DNA from: Flavobacterium praedii
Lineage (GTDB): Bacteria > Bacteroidota > Bacteroidia > Flavobacteriales > Flavobacteriaceae
DNA length: 64,000 nucleotides
Assembly (NCBI RefSeq): GCF_026810365.1
Contig: NZ_CP113948.1
Location: 1,513,001-1,577,000 of the forward strand
Direction of reading: 5' to 3'
Every line of letters begins with the position of its first letter. The stretch's first letter is position 1. The notes beneath the pieces were generated by a model. It had not been told where the DNA came from. It made no database searches and saw only the letters and a program-made list of their open reading frames with translations. A program made the position numbers and the translations under genes. Shown here one piece after another: positions 53,128-61,630 of this stretch.

Positions 53128-54516
53128 ATGAAAGACAAAAACGTATCACGAACAGTTGAAGTAATAGAAAATCTTTTTAATGATAGATACTATGAGGTCG
53201 ATTTTGATAACGTTGCTATTAATAAAGCTATAACTAAAACCCATCATAATCACGAAGGATTTCATTTTGAAATATCTAAAATGATATTGACATCTTCTGA
53301 GGATGCAAAAGATCTAATTGATAGAGATAACGAAACTATATTTTTCAATGATTCCCAAAACAAACTTTCCTTTAAAATAAAAGACTGTCGAGATGTTAAT
53401 ATTTCTGTTAGTTTAACTGGATATACTTCGGTAAGTGGATATATTAAAGATTTGAAATTTGAAAAAAAAGACTACGATCAACCTAAATGTTTTCGTGCCG
53501 TAATTCTGACTAAAGAAAAACATATACTCAGTAAATTATTTAGTGATGTAAAAAGTCTAAAAATCGATGAAGCTATATACGGTTCGGGATTATTAAGTTT
53601 AGAAATCAACAATTTATCAATTGATTTATTTTCCTATCATAGTGAAATAACGGATAGAAACTATTTTATAGTAGAGACAAATGACTCCTCAAATTATGAA
53701 GATTTCACATCAATTATCGATGAGTTAATTTTAGCAATCTTATATTTAGATGGTAAATTTCTTGGCAATTCAGTGTACTTTCTTGGTAGTGAAACACAAG
53801 ATTTTCAAGATAACAGAATACTCGGAATAAAGAGATTTTTTGATGAGTTAAGTGACGGTTTCTCCGTTATTCCTGACGTTCATTTTTTAAGGCATATTAC
53901 TGGTAATGTTGATACTTTTACAAACAGTTCAATTTTAAAATCACTAACAGAAAAAATCATATCAGACATTGTTTTTAAAAGAACAGTACTAATTCTTTGT
54001 CAAGCGCACAGCGAACCTTATTATGTCCAAGCCTCTTTGTACTCTGTCGCATTAGAAACCATTTCAAATATAATTTCTTCATTGATTGAGGAAAAAAGTA
54101 AACCAATTCAAGATAAGACTATAGCAAAACGGTTACGAGATGAATTAAAAACTTCACTTTCTAAATTTCAATCAGAAATAAGCGCAGAAGCGTTTATAAA
54201 AATAAACGGTGATATTGAAAGAATAAATTCCCTTACGAACAAACAAAAATTGTTACTGCCATTTACCTTTTACAATTGCAGTTTAACTGAAATGGAAACT
54301 ACAGCAATCCAAAATAGAAACGATTTTTTACATGGACGTATTCCTGATAACGCAGATCGACATCACTTGCCAACTACAGTAGGACGATTGCTATTTTGTG
54401 TTAATTGTCTCGTTATGAAATATCTTGGATACGAAGGTTATATTTTCCATCCATCATCTATGTATCAGTTTAATAATAAGCTTAAAATTGAAAGAGATTT
54501 ACTTGTGAAAATTTAG
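53128..54516 (+). CDS. Cassette-borne protein with C-terminal HEPN-like RNDFLH motif
   Basis: A 462-residue soluble protein with no signal peptide or membrane helix. Residues ~1-260 are beta-rich and unlike any family I can name with certainty, though the layout resembles ApeA-type N-terminal domains. Residues ~270-450 are alpha-helical (VLILCQAHSEPYYVQASLYS, then SVALETISNIISSLIEEKSK) and contain R397-N398-D399-F400-L401-H402, fitting the RX4-6H catalytic motif of HEPN ribonucleases. Two-domain proteins of this type are often abortive-infection or anti-phage effectors. The ATG lies 33 bases after the cassette start and the stop 6 bases before the attC half-site. The defence role is inference from motif and context. 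Confidence 0.6.
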   Translation: MKDKNVSRTVEVIENLFNDRYYEVDFDNVAINKAITKTHHNHEGFHFEISKMILTSSEDAKDLIDRDNETIFFNDSQNKLSFKIKDCRDVNISVSLTGYTSVSGYIKDLKFEKKDYDQPKCFRAVILTKEKHILSKLFSDVKSLKIDEAIYGSGLLSLEINNLSIDLFSYHSEITDRNYFIVETNDSSNYEDFTSIIDELILAILYLDGKFLGNSVYFLGSETQDFQDNRILGIKRFFDELSDGFSVIPDVHFLRHITGNVDTFTNSSILKSLTEKIISDIVFKRTVLILCQAHSEPYYVQASLYSVALETISNIISSLIEEKSKPIQDKTIAKRLRDELKTSLSKFQSEISAEAFIKINGDIERINSLTNKQKLLLPFTFYNCSLTEMETTAIQNRNDFLHGRIPDNADRHHLPTTVGRLLFCVNCLVMKYLGYEGYIFHPSSMYQFNNKLKIERDLLVKI

Positions 54517-54521
54517 ACTGC

Positions 54522-54600
54522 TACTAACAGCTACAACGGATTTGGGCATTTGGCTTAATGGAAAGTTGGTTTTGCATTTGTGATGATTTGGCAAACCCCG
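54522..54600 (+). repeat. Left half of an attC-like site, truncated by a dispersed repeat
   Basis: Left box TACTAAC (54522-54528), arm CTACAACGGATTTGGG, loop, and the tip GATGATTTGGCAAA up to about 54596. The right half is missing: the sequence passes directly into dispersed repeat copy B. This cassette can no longer form a complete site. Confidence 0.7.
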
Positions 54601-54780
54601 ATCCCACAGATATGACATCACAACGACAGCCCGGATTTGCAATCCGTGCACACACAGTACATCGACAAAGTGAGAAAAGGAGAAAAGGAAAGATTAAAAC
54701 AAATTGGTCTTGATAATTGAAATGGGCACGGATTGCACCCGAGCGATAGCGAACGGACGAAGTAAATCCGCACAATCAGG
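54598..54780. repeat. ~200-bp dispersed repeat, copy B
   Basis: Nearly identical to copy A over 54642-54770 (CACACACAG, AAGGAAAGATTAAAACAAAT, GAGCGATAGCGAACGGACGA). Its left end replaces the right half of an attC and its right end (ATCAGG) contains the stop codon of the truC-like gene (TCA, 54776-54778). Confidence 0.75.
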
Positions 54781-55492
54781 CTTCAGTCCTGGCGATTTGA
54801 TACTTTTTCAAATCTAGATTAAGAATAGAACCAACTCTACTAAACTCTTCATTAATCTTTGCATTCAAGATTAGTTGCTCATTTGTAATTGGATGATTAA
54901 AAATTAACTGATGTGCATGCAGCATCATTCCTTTCAGGTCATAATTCTCCAACCATAATTTATTTTGTTTGTTACAACCATGTGGACGACTTCCTAAAAT
55001 GGGATGAAAAATATGTTTGAAATGTTTTCGTAATTGATGCATACGTCCAGTTTCAGGAATCGCTTCTACCAAACAATATCTTGACGTTGGTTTATTGTTA
55101 AATTCTAACTCAATTTCTGTACTTTGCAAACGATGAAAATATGTTATTGCATTTTGTGTAATGTCATCATCATTGGTTAAATCATAATCTATCGTAAGTT
55201 CTTCGGGTGACCAACCACGTAAAATTGCTAAATATTTTTTTTCGACTTCGCGTGTGGCAAAACGATCATTCATGATTTTTAAAACATCTTTATCTAATGC
55301 AAATAACAAAACACCAGATGTTTTGCGATCTAACCGATGAATAGGAAAAACATGTCGCCCTCCTATTTGATTTCTCAGTTCTTGAATAGCATAAACTTTT
55401 GCATCGCGCGCATAAAATGATTTGTGAACCAACAATCCACTTGGTTTATTAATTGCAATAATATATTCGTCTTGGTAAAGAATTTCTAACAT
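54776..55492 (-). CDS. TruC-like pseudouridine synthase
   Basis: A 238-residue RluA-superfamily enzyme. The N-terminus ILYQDEYIIAINKPSGLLVH, the catalytic Asp in FPIHRLDRKTSGVLLFALDK, PETGRMHQLRKHFKHIFHPI and GSRPHGCNKQNKLWLE match TruC, which modifies U65 of tRNA; an assignment to another RluA group is possible. It is distinct from the paralogue at 41261. Its last residues and TGA stop come from the edge of dispersed repeat copy B, so the C-terminus may be altered compared with relatives. Confidence 0.8.
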   Translation of the reverse strand: MLEILYQDEYIIAINKPSGLLVHKSFYARDAKVYAIQELRNQIGGRHVFPIHRLDRKTSGVLLFALDKDVLKIMNDRFATREVEKKYLAILRGWSPEELTIDYDLTNDDDITQNAITYFHRLQSTEIELEFNNKPTSRYCLVEAIPETGRMHQLRKHFKHIFHPILGSRPHGCNKQNKLWLENYDLKGMMLHAHQLIFNHPITNEQLILNAKINEEFSRVGSILNLDLKKYQIARTEA

Positions 55493-55503
55493 CTGGCAAA
55501 AAT

Positions 55504-55531
55504 AAAAGAGATTTCTTTTGAAATCTCTTTT
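55504..55531. terminator. Inverted repeat upstream of truC
   Basis: AAAAGAGATTTC (55504-55515) and GAAATCTCTTTT (55520-55531) form a strong stem with TTTT loop. It can end transcripts coming from the right, isolating truC from the RAYT gene. Confidence 0.7.
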
Positions 55532-55579
55532 TTGACGTATTTATTTCTATACTTTTCTTTTTCTATTTTAGACTCGATC

Positions 55580-55798
55580 GCTCGGGTATCTCACCGGAAC
55601 AATAGCACAGATCTCCATACGAACGAGGTGAACTACCGAAATAACCCGATTGCGGATTTACAATCCGTGCACACACAGCACATCAACAAAGTAAGAAAAT
55701 AAAAAAAGAAATGATTAAAAAAATTGCTCATGATAATTGGAATGGACACGGATTGCACCCGAGCGATAACGAACGGACGAAGTAAATCCGCGATCAGG
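55580..55798. repeat. ~200-bp dispersed repeat, copy C
   Basis: The more diverged third copy: CAATCCGTGCACACACAGCA (55662-), GATAATTGGAATGGACACGG, and GAACGGACGAAGTAAATCCG, ending CGATCAGG. Same orientation as copies A and B. Small palindromes around TGCAATCC/GGATTGCA recur. Confidence 0.7.
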
Positions 55799-55845
55799 TA
55801 TCTGAAATCTGCAAACCGAAATCTAAAATCTTCTACCCCTACGCT

Positions 55846-55892
55846 CCGCATAGTCTTCGACTTTGCGGATGTGATAAAAGGTCTCCGACCTT
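55846..55892. repeat. REP-like hairpins downstream of the RAYT gene
   Basis: AGTC-TTC-GACT (55852-55862) nested inside CCGCA/TGCGG, and AAGGTC-TCC-GACCTT (55878-55892). Both are short stems ending GTC-NNN-GAC with three-base loops, the form found again on the other side of the transposase gene. Confidence 0.6.
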
Positions 55893-55894
55893 CG

Positions 55895-56503
55895 TTACCA
55901 ACTATAAATAGTGCTAATCGATTGTGATTTTAAAACGTCTATTACTGGATTATCAACTTTTGTAATTGCTATAATTCCATTATCTTCCACATAATTGGAA
56001 GCACTGGAATAAACATAATGAGAAGCTTTGGCAACAATTCCTGCTCGAACAGGATTCAAATGCATATAATCCAATTTCGACCAAAAGAACTTTTCTGAAA
56101 AAATTTCTTCTGGATGATTTCCATATTGCCAAAACTGATGTTTTTCATTTCGACTATGACTTTTACAAGCAAATTCAAAACGTTTCAGCATCCAATCAGC
56201 CCTGCTTTCTGGCTCAGTTTCTATTTTATTCAAAATGGTCTTTGCCGTAAACTTCTTAAAATCCCGTATCAAATCGGATAACGTACTGTTTTCTGACTGA
56301 ATGATTAAATGAATGTGATTGGACATAATTACAAATCCATACAAAATCATTCCTTTATTTTTTATACAAAAATCAAGACTTTCGATGATACAATCTTTAT
56401 AGGTTTTTCTAGAAAAAACATCAACCCAATCCACAACCGTTGCTGTTATAAAATGGGCTTTGGATTGATCTCGAATTATGAATCCTTGTTTATCATCTTT
56501 CAT
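55895..56503 (-). CDS. REP-associated tyrosine transposase (RAYT, Y1_Tnp family)
   Basis: A 202-residue protein. The HUH motif is GFVIMSNHIHLIIQSE, and YMHLNPVRAGIVAKASHYVY is the signature helix of RAYT/TnpA-REP proteins, with the candidate catalytic Tyr nearby. These HUH single-strand nucleases act on REP hairpins and are usually domesticated single-copy genes. Here short GTC-NNN-GAC hairpins lie on both sides of the gene (55852-55892 and 56521-56562), as expected for a REPtron. The frame looks intact. Confidence 0.85.
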   Translation of the reverse strand: MKDDKQGFIIRDQSKAHFITATVVDWVDVFSRKTYKDCIIESLDFCIKNKGMILYGFVIMSNHIHLIIQSENSTLSDLIRDFKKFTAKTILNKIETEPESRADWMLKRFEFACKSHSRNEKHQFWQYGNHPEEIFSEKFFWSKLDYMHLNPVRAGIVAKASHYVYSSASNYVEDNGIIAITKVDNPVIDVLKSQSISTIYSW

Positions 56504-56520
56504 ATTGTTTTTTTTAAGGT

Positions 56521-56562
56521 CAGTCAGAGACTGAAAATCACTACCTCAAAGTCGGAGACTTT
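56521..56562. repeat. REP-like hairpins upstream of the RAYT gene
   Basis: CAGTC-AGA-GACTG (56521-56533) and AAAGTC-GGA-GACTTT (56548-56562). Same GTC-NNN-GAC plan as the downstream pair. Confidence 0.6.
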
Positions 56563-56602
56563 GTGGATCATTACTATAAAAATGAACACTGAATACTAAA
56601 AA

Positions 56603-58138
56603 CTACCCCAACCAACCATCACGATCCAAACTTCGATATTGAATGGCTTCGGCAATATGCCCAGAACCAACCACTTCTACTCCCTCCAAATCGGCTATAG
56701 TTCTAGCAACTTTCAGGATTCTATCAAAAGCTCGGGCCGAAAGGTTCAATCTTTCCATGGCAGTTTTCAACAGTTGTAACGAAGCGTCATCCAATTCGCA
56801 ATGCACTCGTATTTGTTTCGAATTCATTTGTGCATTGTAATGAATGTGCTCCATTTCTTCGAATCTCTTAGACTGAATCTCACGGGCGGCTGTAACTCGT
56901 TTTCTAATTTCTACACTACTTTCCCCATTTCTTTTCTCGGTTAATTTGTCAAAAGGTACTGGCGTTACTTCAATATGAATATCAATTCTGTCCAACAAAG
57001 GTCCAGAAATTTTACTCAAATAGCGGGTCATTTCATGAGGAGATGAAGTATTAGGAGAATCTGGATCATTAAAAAATCCGCTTGGGCTCGGGTTCATACT
57101 CGCTACCAACATAAATGAAGAGGGATACGTTATTGTAAACTTTGCTCTCGAAATGGTTACTTCCCTATCTTCCAATGGTTGCCGCATTACTTCCAGCACT
57201 TCTCGTTTGAATTCGGGCAATTCATCCAAAAACAAAACTCCATTGTGCGCCAACGAAATTTCGCCAGGTTGGGGATAGCTTCCCCCGCCTACAAGCGCCA
57301 CACTCGATGCGGTATGATGCGGACTACGAAACGGCCGTTGGTTCATTAATCCCACATCCTTAACTTTTCCGGCAACACTGTGTATTTTGGTTGTTTCCAA
57401 AGCTTCTCTCAAAGTCATTGGAGGCAAAATACTTGGCAATCTTTTGGCAATCATTGTCTTTCCTGAACCTGGCGGACCAATTAATATGATATTATGTCCA
57501 CCAGCGGCCGCTATTTCCATGCAACGTTTTATGGATTCTTGTCCGCGAACCTCAGAAAAGTCAAATTCTGGAAAATCTAAGGTTTTGTAGAATTCATCCC
57601 GTGTATTAATAACCGTAGGTTCAATTGTTCCTTTTCCTTCAAAAAAATTAATGACTTCCAATACATTTTCCACTCCATAAACGTCAAGACCAGCGACAAT
57701 GGCAGCTTCTTTTACGTTCTGTTTGGGCAGAAAAAAACCTTTAAAACCTTCTTCTTTGGCTTTAATGGCAATTGGAAGTACTCCTTTTATAGGTTGTAAA
57801 CTTCCATCGAGCGAAAGTTCACCCATGATGATGTATTTATCGACTTCATCGGATTTGATTTGTCCCGATGCGGCAAGAATTCCTATGGCAAGTGTCAAAT
57901 CATAAGCAGAACCTTCCTTTCGTAAATCGGCAGGAGCCATGTTGATGGTTATTTTTTTTACCGGAAGATTGTAACCATTATTTTTTAAGGCAGCCGCAAT
58001 TCGGTAACTGCTTTCTTTTATAGCATTATCCGGCAAACCCACCAAGTGGTAGCCTACACCTTTATCAATATTGACTTCAACAGTAATAGTTGTTGCTTCC
58101 ACTCCAAAAACTGCACTTCCGTAAACTTTGATTAGCAT
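56603..58138 (-). CDS. comM: YifB/ComM-family Mg-chelatase-like AAA ATPase
   Basis: A 511-residue protein of standard length. The N-terminal ChlI-like domain has YGSAVFGVEATTITVEVNID and KKITINMAPADLRKEGSAYD; the AAA core has Walker A in ILIGPPGSGKTMIAKRLPSI, FRSPHHTASSVALVGGG, Walker B near GVLFLDELPEFKREVLEVMR and the MNPSPSG sensor; a C-terminal Mg_chelatase_C helix bundle ends with QYRSLDRDGWLG. ComM in other bacteria is a helicase promoting branch migration during natural transformation, so it bears on DNA uptake and recombination. Note that the usual zinc-binding cysteines of some relatives are not obvious. Confidence 0.9.
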   Translation of the reverse strand: MLIKVYGSAVFGVEATTITVEVNIDKGVGYHLVGLPDNAIKESSYRIAAALKNNGYNLPVKKITINMAPADLRKEGSAYDLTLAIGILAASGQIKSDEVDKYIIMGELSLDGSLQPIKGVLPIAIKAKEEGFKGFFLPKQNVKEAAIVAGLDVYGVENVLEVINFFEGKGTIEPTVINTRDEFYKTLDFPEFDFSEVRGQESIKRCMEIAAAGGHNIILIGPPGSGKTMIAKRLPSILPPMTLREALETTKIHSVAGKVKDVGLMNQRPFRSPHHTASSVALVGGGSYPQPGEISLAHNGVLFLDELPEFKREVLEVMRQPLEDREVTISRAKFTITYPSSFMLVASMNPSPSGFFNDPDSPNTSSPHEMTRYLSKISGPLLDRIDIHIEVTPVPFDKLTEKRNGESSVEIRKRVTAAREIQSKRFEEMEHIHYNAQMNSKQIRVHCELDDASLQLLKTAMERLNLSARAFDRILKVARTIADLEGVEVVGSGHIAEAIQYRSLDRDGWLG

Positions 58139-58620
58139 ATAAAATAGTTTGGTTTAAATGTAAATACTATTTTACTTTAAACCAAAAAATACCAACAATT
58201 TTCTTACTTGATTAAAAAAAAGTAAGAAATCAATCGAATTCTAATCCAATTTGAGTTTTTACCCCACTCCGAAGTCTCATGGGCTTTGCGTTTTATTAAA
58301 AATTCCTAAAAACCATAAATAGGATAAAAGTCTCCCTAAAGTTCTTGTGTACTTGCGTAAGGGATAGGAGCAAGTTACCTTGTAACGCGGAGAGCCCGAC
58401 CGCATAAGGGCAAAAGGCCGAATGAGCACAATACAAATGAGGCCTTTTGCGCTTATGGGGTTACGCCCAAATTACTTTTTTAGCAATCTAAATTTGTTAT
58501 TAAAAAATCAGGTTTATTTGCAAAATCATTATTTAAATGTAACAAAATGGTACTTTTACCTACATATTATAACAGTTATGAGTTAATTATCATAATTTAG
58601 CCCAACTAAACAAAACCAAA
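58139..58620. other. Intergenic region with a large hairpin
   Basis: No gene is recognised. CATAAGGGCAAAAGGCC (58403-58419) pairs with GGCCTTTTGCGCTTATG (58441-58457) with one mismatch over a 21-base loop; just before it GTTACCTTGTAAC (58373-58385) forms a small hairpin. The GGGATAGGAGC and GAGAGCCCGAC segments resemble the intergenic repeats common in flavobacterial genomes. Confidence 0.55.
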
Positions 58621-61617
58621 ATGAGAAGAACCCTATTAGTATTATTTCTGTGTGTATTTTTGCCCCAAATACATGCTCAAGATTACTTTCCTAACAGTGA
58701 AAGTGTTCAGAATAAAAACAACAATTACACCGCTTTTACCAATGCCAAAATTTACGTTTCTCCAACTCAAATTATTGAAAAAGGAACTTTATTAATTCAG
58801 AATGGAAAAGTAATTGGCACTGGAAACTCAATATCTATTCCAAAAAACTGTACTGTAATTGATTTAAAAGGAAAAAGTATCTATCCTTCGTTTATTGACA
58901 TTTTTACAAATTTTGGTATCGAGAAACCAAAAAGAAACAACTATTCGGATGATGGACCATTATACAACACCAAAAGAGTGGGTTTTTATTGGAATGAAAG
59001 CATTAGAGCTGAAGTTAATGCGTACGAATCATACAAATATGATACCGCAAAGGCAGAGGATTTATTAAAGGCCGGATTTGGTATGGTTCTCACCCATTTT
59101 CCTGATGGAATTGCTCAAGGTTCTGGAACTTTACTCGCTTTAAACAACAACGTAAGTACAAATCGTGTGGTTTCAAATAAGATAAGCAATCAACTGTCTT
59201 TTTCAAAAAGTGCTTTGACAAACCAAGCGTATCCAACTTCTTTAATGGGAAGTATGGCATTGCTTCGTCAGATGTATTTGGATATGAATTGGTACAAAAA
59301 TGGAAATTCAACTACCAAAGATTTGTCTCTGGAAGCTTTGATTGAGAATCAAAAACTCATTCAGATTTTTGATGCAGGAGACAAACTTAACAGCCTTCGT
59401 GCATCCAAAATCGGAAAAGAATTTGGTGTCAACTACATCATAAAAGGAGCTGGTAATGAGTTTGAAAGAATTGATGAAATCAAGAAAACCGATTCAAAAT
59501 TCATTATCCCTATTAATTTCCCAGAAGCGTATGATGTTTCCAATCCGTACTTAGCCAATCAAATGGATTTGAAAGATTTAAGATATTGGAATCAAGCGCC
59601 AAGCAACCTAAAAGTTTTATCAGACAACGGTATAATTTTTGCTTTGACCACTGATAAATTAAAAAAGACAGAAGATTTTAGACCTAACTTATTAAAAGCA
59701 ATTAAATTTGGTTTTGACAAAACAAAAGCTCTCGAATCATTAACAACTATTCCAGCTTCATTACTGGGGAAAAGTGATGAAATTGGAAGTTTAAAAAATG
59801 GAAGTCAAGCCAATTTCATTATCACTTCGGGAGAATTGTTTGATGAAAAAACTATTGTTCACGAAAATTGGGTTCAGGGAACAAAATTTGTAGTTAACGA
59901 AATTGTACCAAATGACATTCGCGGGAGTTATGATTTAGTAATTGCAGATGACACTTACAAATTGAAAATAGAAGGCGAAATATCGGCTCCAAAATCAGAA
60001 ATCACTACAAAAGAGGATCAAAAAGTAAAGTCGAGTCTTACTCTAGAAAACAACTGGATTACAGCTTTGGTGAAATCAAAAGACACTATTAATCCAAATT
60101 TCATTCGTCTAAATGGTTTTGTAGAAAACACAAATGTGCTTTCTGGAAAAGCGATATTGGCTAATGGAAATGAATCCAAATGGACTGCTACAAAAACTTC
60201 CCCGTTTGAAATCAAAAAAGATTCTACAAAAGCTGAAAAACTAAATCGAATCATTCCGATTTCTTATCCAAATATCGCTTTTGGAAATCAAAAAAAATTA
60301 ACCCAACAGACATTATTGTTTAAAAATGCTACGGTTTGGACCAACGAAAAAGAAGGCATACTTGAAGAAACAGATGTGCTTGTCAAAAATGGTAAAATTG
60401 CATCAATAGGCAAAAAACTATCGGATGGTTCCGCTACAGTTGTAGATGCCAAAGGCAAACACTTGACTTCAGGGATAATTGATGAACACTCTCATATTGC
60501 CATTTCTGGTGGTGTGAATGAATCGGGACAAAACAGTTCTGCAGAAGTAACTATTATGGATGTTGTTGATTCTGAAGACATCGATATTTATAGAGATCTA
60601 GCAGGTGGAGTTACTACATCACAATTATTACATGGTTCTGCAAATCCAATCGGTGGCCGTTCGGCAATAGTAAAATGGAAATGGGGACTTACAGCCGATG
60701 AAATGCTATACAAGGATCAGCCAAAATTTATCAAATTTGCTTTGGGTGAAAATGTAAAACAAGCCAATTGGGGTACAGACAATCCAACCCGTTTTCCTCA
60801 AACCAGAATGGGTGTAGAACAAGTATTTACGGATTATTTTCAAAGAGCTAAGGAATATGAAACTACTTGGAAAAACTACAATTCGAATGCTAAAAAAGAC
60901 AAAACCAAAGCCCCAAGAGTGGACTTAGAAATGCAAACTTTGGTAGAAATTTTAAACAAAGAGCGATTCATCACTTGTCATTCTTATGTGCAATCAGAAA
61001 TACTCATGATGATGGAAGTAGCTGAGAAATTCAATTTTAGAATAAACACTTTTACCCATATATTAGAAGGTTATAAAGTAGCTGATAAAATGAAAGAACA
61101 TGGTGTAGGCGCTTCGACATTTTCGGATTGGTGGGCTTATAAATTTGAAGTTAATGATGCCATTCCTTATAATGGACCAATATTACACAATCAAGGTTTA
61201 GTGGTTGCCTACAACTCTGATGATGCCGAAATGTCAAGACGTTTGAACCAAGAAGCTGGTAAAGCTGTAAAATACGGAAACATTTCTGAAGAAGAAGCTT
61301 GGAAATTTGTCACTTTGAATCCAGCCAAATTATTGCATTTGGATGATAAAATTGGAAGTATAAAAGTTGGCAAAGATGCCGATATTGTGTTGTGGAATAA
61401 CAATCCGTTGTCTATATATGCCAAAGCAGAAAAAACAATTATTGAAGGTGTAGTCTATTATGATTTGCAAAGAGATGAAGCGCAAAGAATTGCAATTGCA
61501 AATGAACGAAATGAAATAATTGCTCAATTATTGTTGGAGAAAAACAAAGGAATGATCACACAAGAGCCTAAAAAGAAAGAAAAAAAGGAATATGAATGTG
61601 ATACTTTAGAACAATAA
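58621..61617 (+). CDS. Secreted two-domain amidohydrolase
   Basis: A 998-residue protein with signal peptide MRRTLLVLFLCVFLPQIHAQ. Residues ~35-420 look like a degenerate amidohydrolase (KIYVSPTQIIEKGTLLIQNG, SIYPSFIDIFTNFG, where metal His residues are missing) and ~560-980 a complete one: NATVWTNEKEGILEETDVLV, GIIDEHSHIAISGG with the metal-binding HxH, CHSYVQSEILMMMEVAEKF, FTHILEGY, YNSDDAEMSRR and VGKDADIVLWNNNPLS. This is imidazolonepropionase-like; substrates could be peptides or cyclic amides in the periplasm. The second amidohydrolase gene starts 13 bases later. Confidence 0.82.
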   Translation: MRRTLLVLFLCVFLPQIHAQDYFPNSESVQNKNNNYTAFTNAKIYVSPTQIIEKGTLLIQNGKVIGTGNSISIPKNCTVIDLKGKSIYPSFIDIFTNFGIEKPKRNNYSDDGPLYNTKRVGFYWNESIRAEVNAYESYKYDTAKAEDLLKAGFGMVLTHFPDGIAQGSGTLLALNNNVSTNRVVSNKISNQLSFSKSALTNQAYPTSLMGSMALLRQMYLDMNWYKNGNSTTKDLSLEALIENQKLIQIFDAGDKLNSLRASKIGKEFGVNYIIKGAGNEFERIDEIKKTDSKFIIPINFPEAYDVSNPYLANQMDLKDLRYWNQAPSNLKVLSDNGIIFALTTDKLKKTEDFRPNLLKAIKFGFDKTKALESLTTIPASLLGKSDEIGSLKNGSQANFIITSGELFDEKTIVHENWVQGTKFVVNEIVPNDIRGSYDLVIADDTYKLKIEGEISAPKSEITTKEDQKVKSSLTLENNWITALVKSKDTINPNFIRLNGFVENTNVLSGKAILANGNESKWTATKTSPFEIKKDSTKAEKLNRIIPISYPNIAFGNQKKLTQQTLLFKNATVWTNEKEGILEETDVLVKNGKIASIGKKLSDGSATVVDAKGKHLTSGIIDEHSHIAISGGVNESGQNSSAEVTIMDVVDSEDIDIYRDLAGGVTTSQLLHGSANPIGGRSAIVKWKWGLTADEMLYKDQPKFIKFALGENVKQANWGTDNPTRFPQTRMGVEQVFTDYFQRAKEYETTWKNYNSNAKKDKTKAPRVDLEMQTLVEILNKERFITCHSYVQSEILMMMEVAEKFNFRINTFTHILEGYKVADKMKEHGVGASTFSDWWAYKFEVNDAIPYNGPILHNQGLVVAYNSDDAEMSRRLNQEAGKAVKYGNISEEEAWKFVTLNPAKLLHLDDKIGSIKVGKDADIVLWNNNPLSIYAKAEKTIIEGVVYYDLQRDEAQRIAIANERNEIIAQLLLEKNKGMITQEPKKKEKKEYECDTLEQ

Positions 61618-61630
61618 AAATAAACAGAAA

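Larger units (their letters stand above)
52130..54600 (+). mobile_element. Second attC-type segment: toxin-antitoxin cassette and HEPN-like cassette
   Basis: The first unit starts GTTATAGGTGATTTC (52130-52144) and ends with its exact reverse complement GAAATCACCTATAAC (52849-52863) directly before a complete attC-like palindrome. Nothing attC-like precedes 52130, so this cassette sits at a non-attC location. The second unit starts at GTTACCGGCAATC (53095-53107) after a MITE-like insertion, carries one gene, and ends in a left-half attC (54522-54600). Its end flank matches the start only partly (9 of 13 bases), so it is decayed. This second locus uses the same variant arm as attC site 6, 48 kb away. 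Confidence 0.7.

Noticed and set aside
54524..54775. Minus-strand 83-codon frame
   Set aside because: It is formed within the attC half-site and dispersed repeat copy B, with no protein features.
55633..55927. Frames on both strands of about 70 codons
   Set aside because: They fall in dispersed repeat copy C and the REP hairpins.
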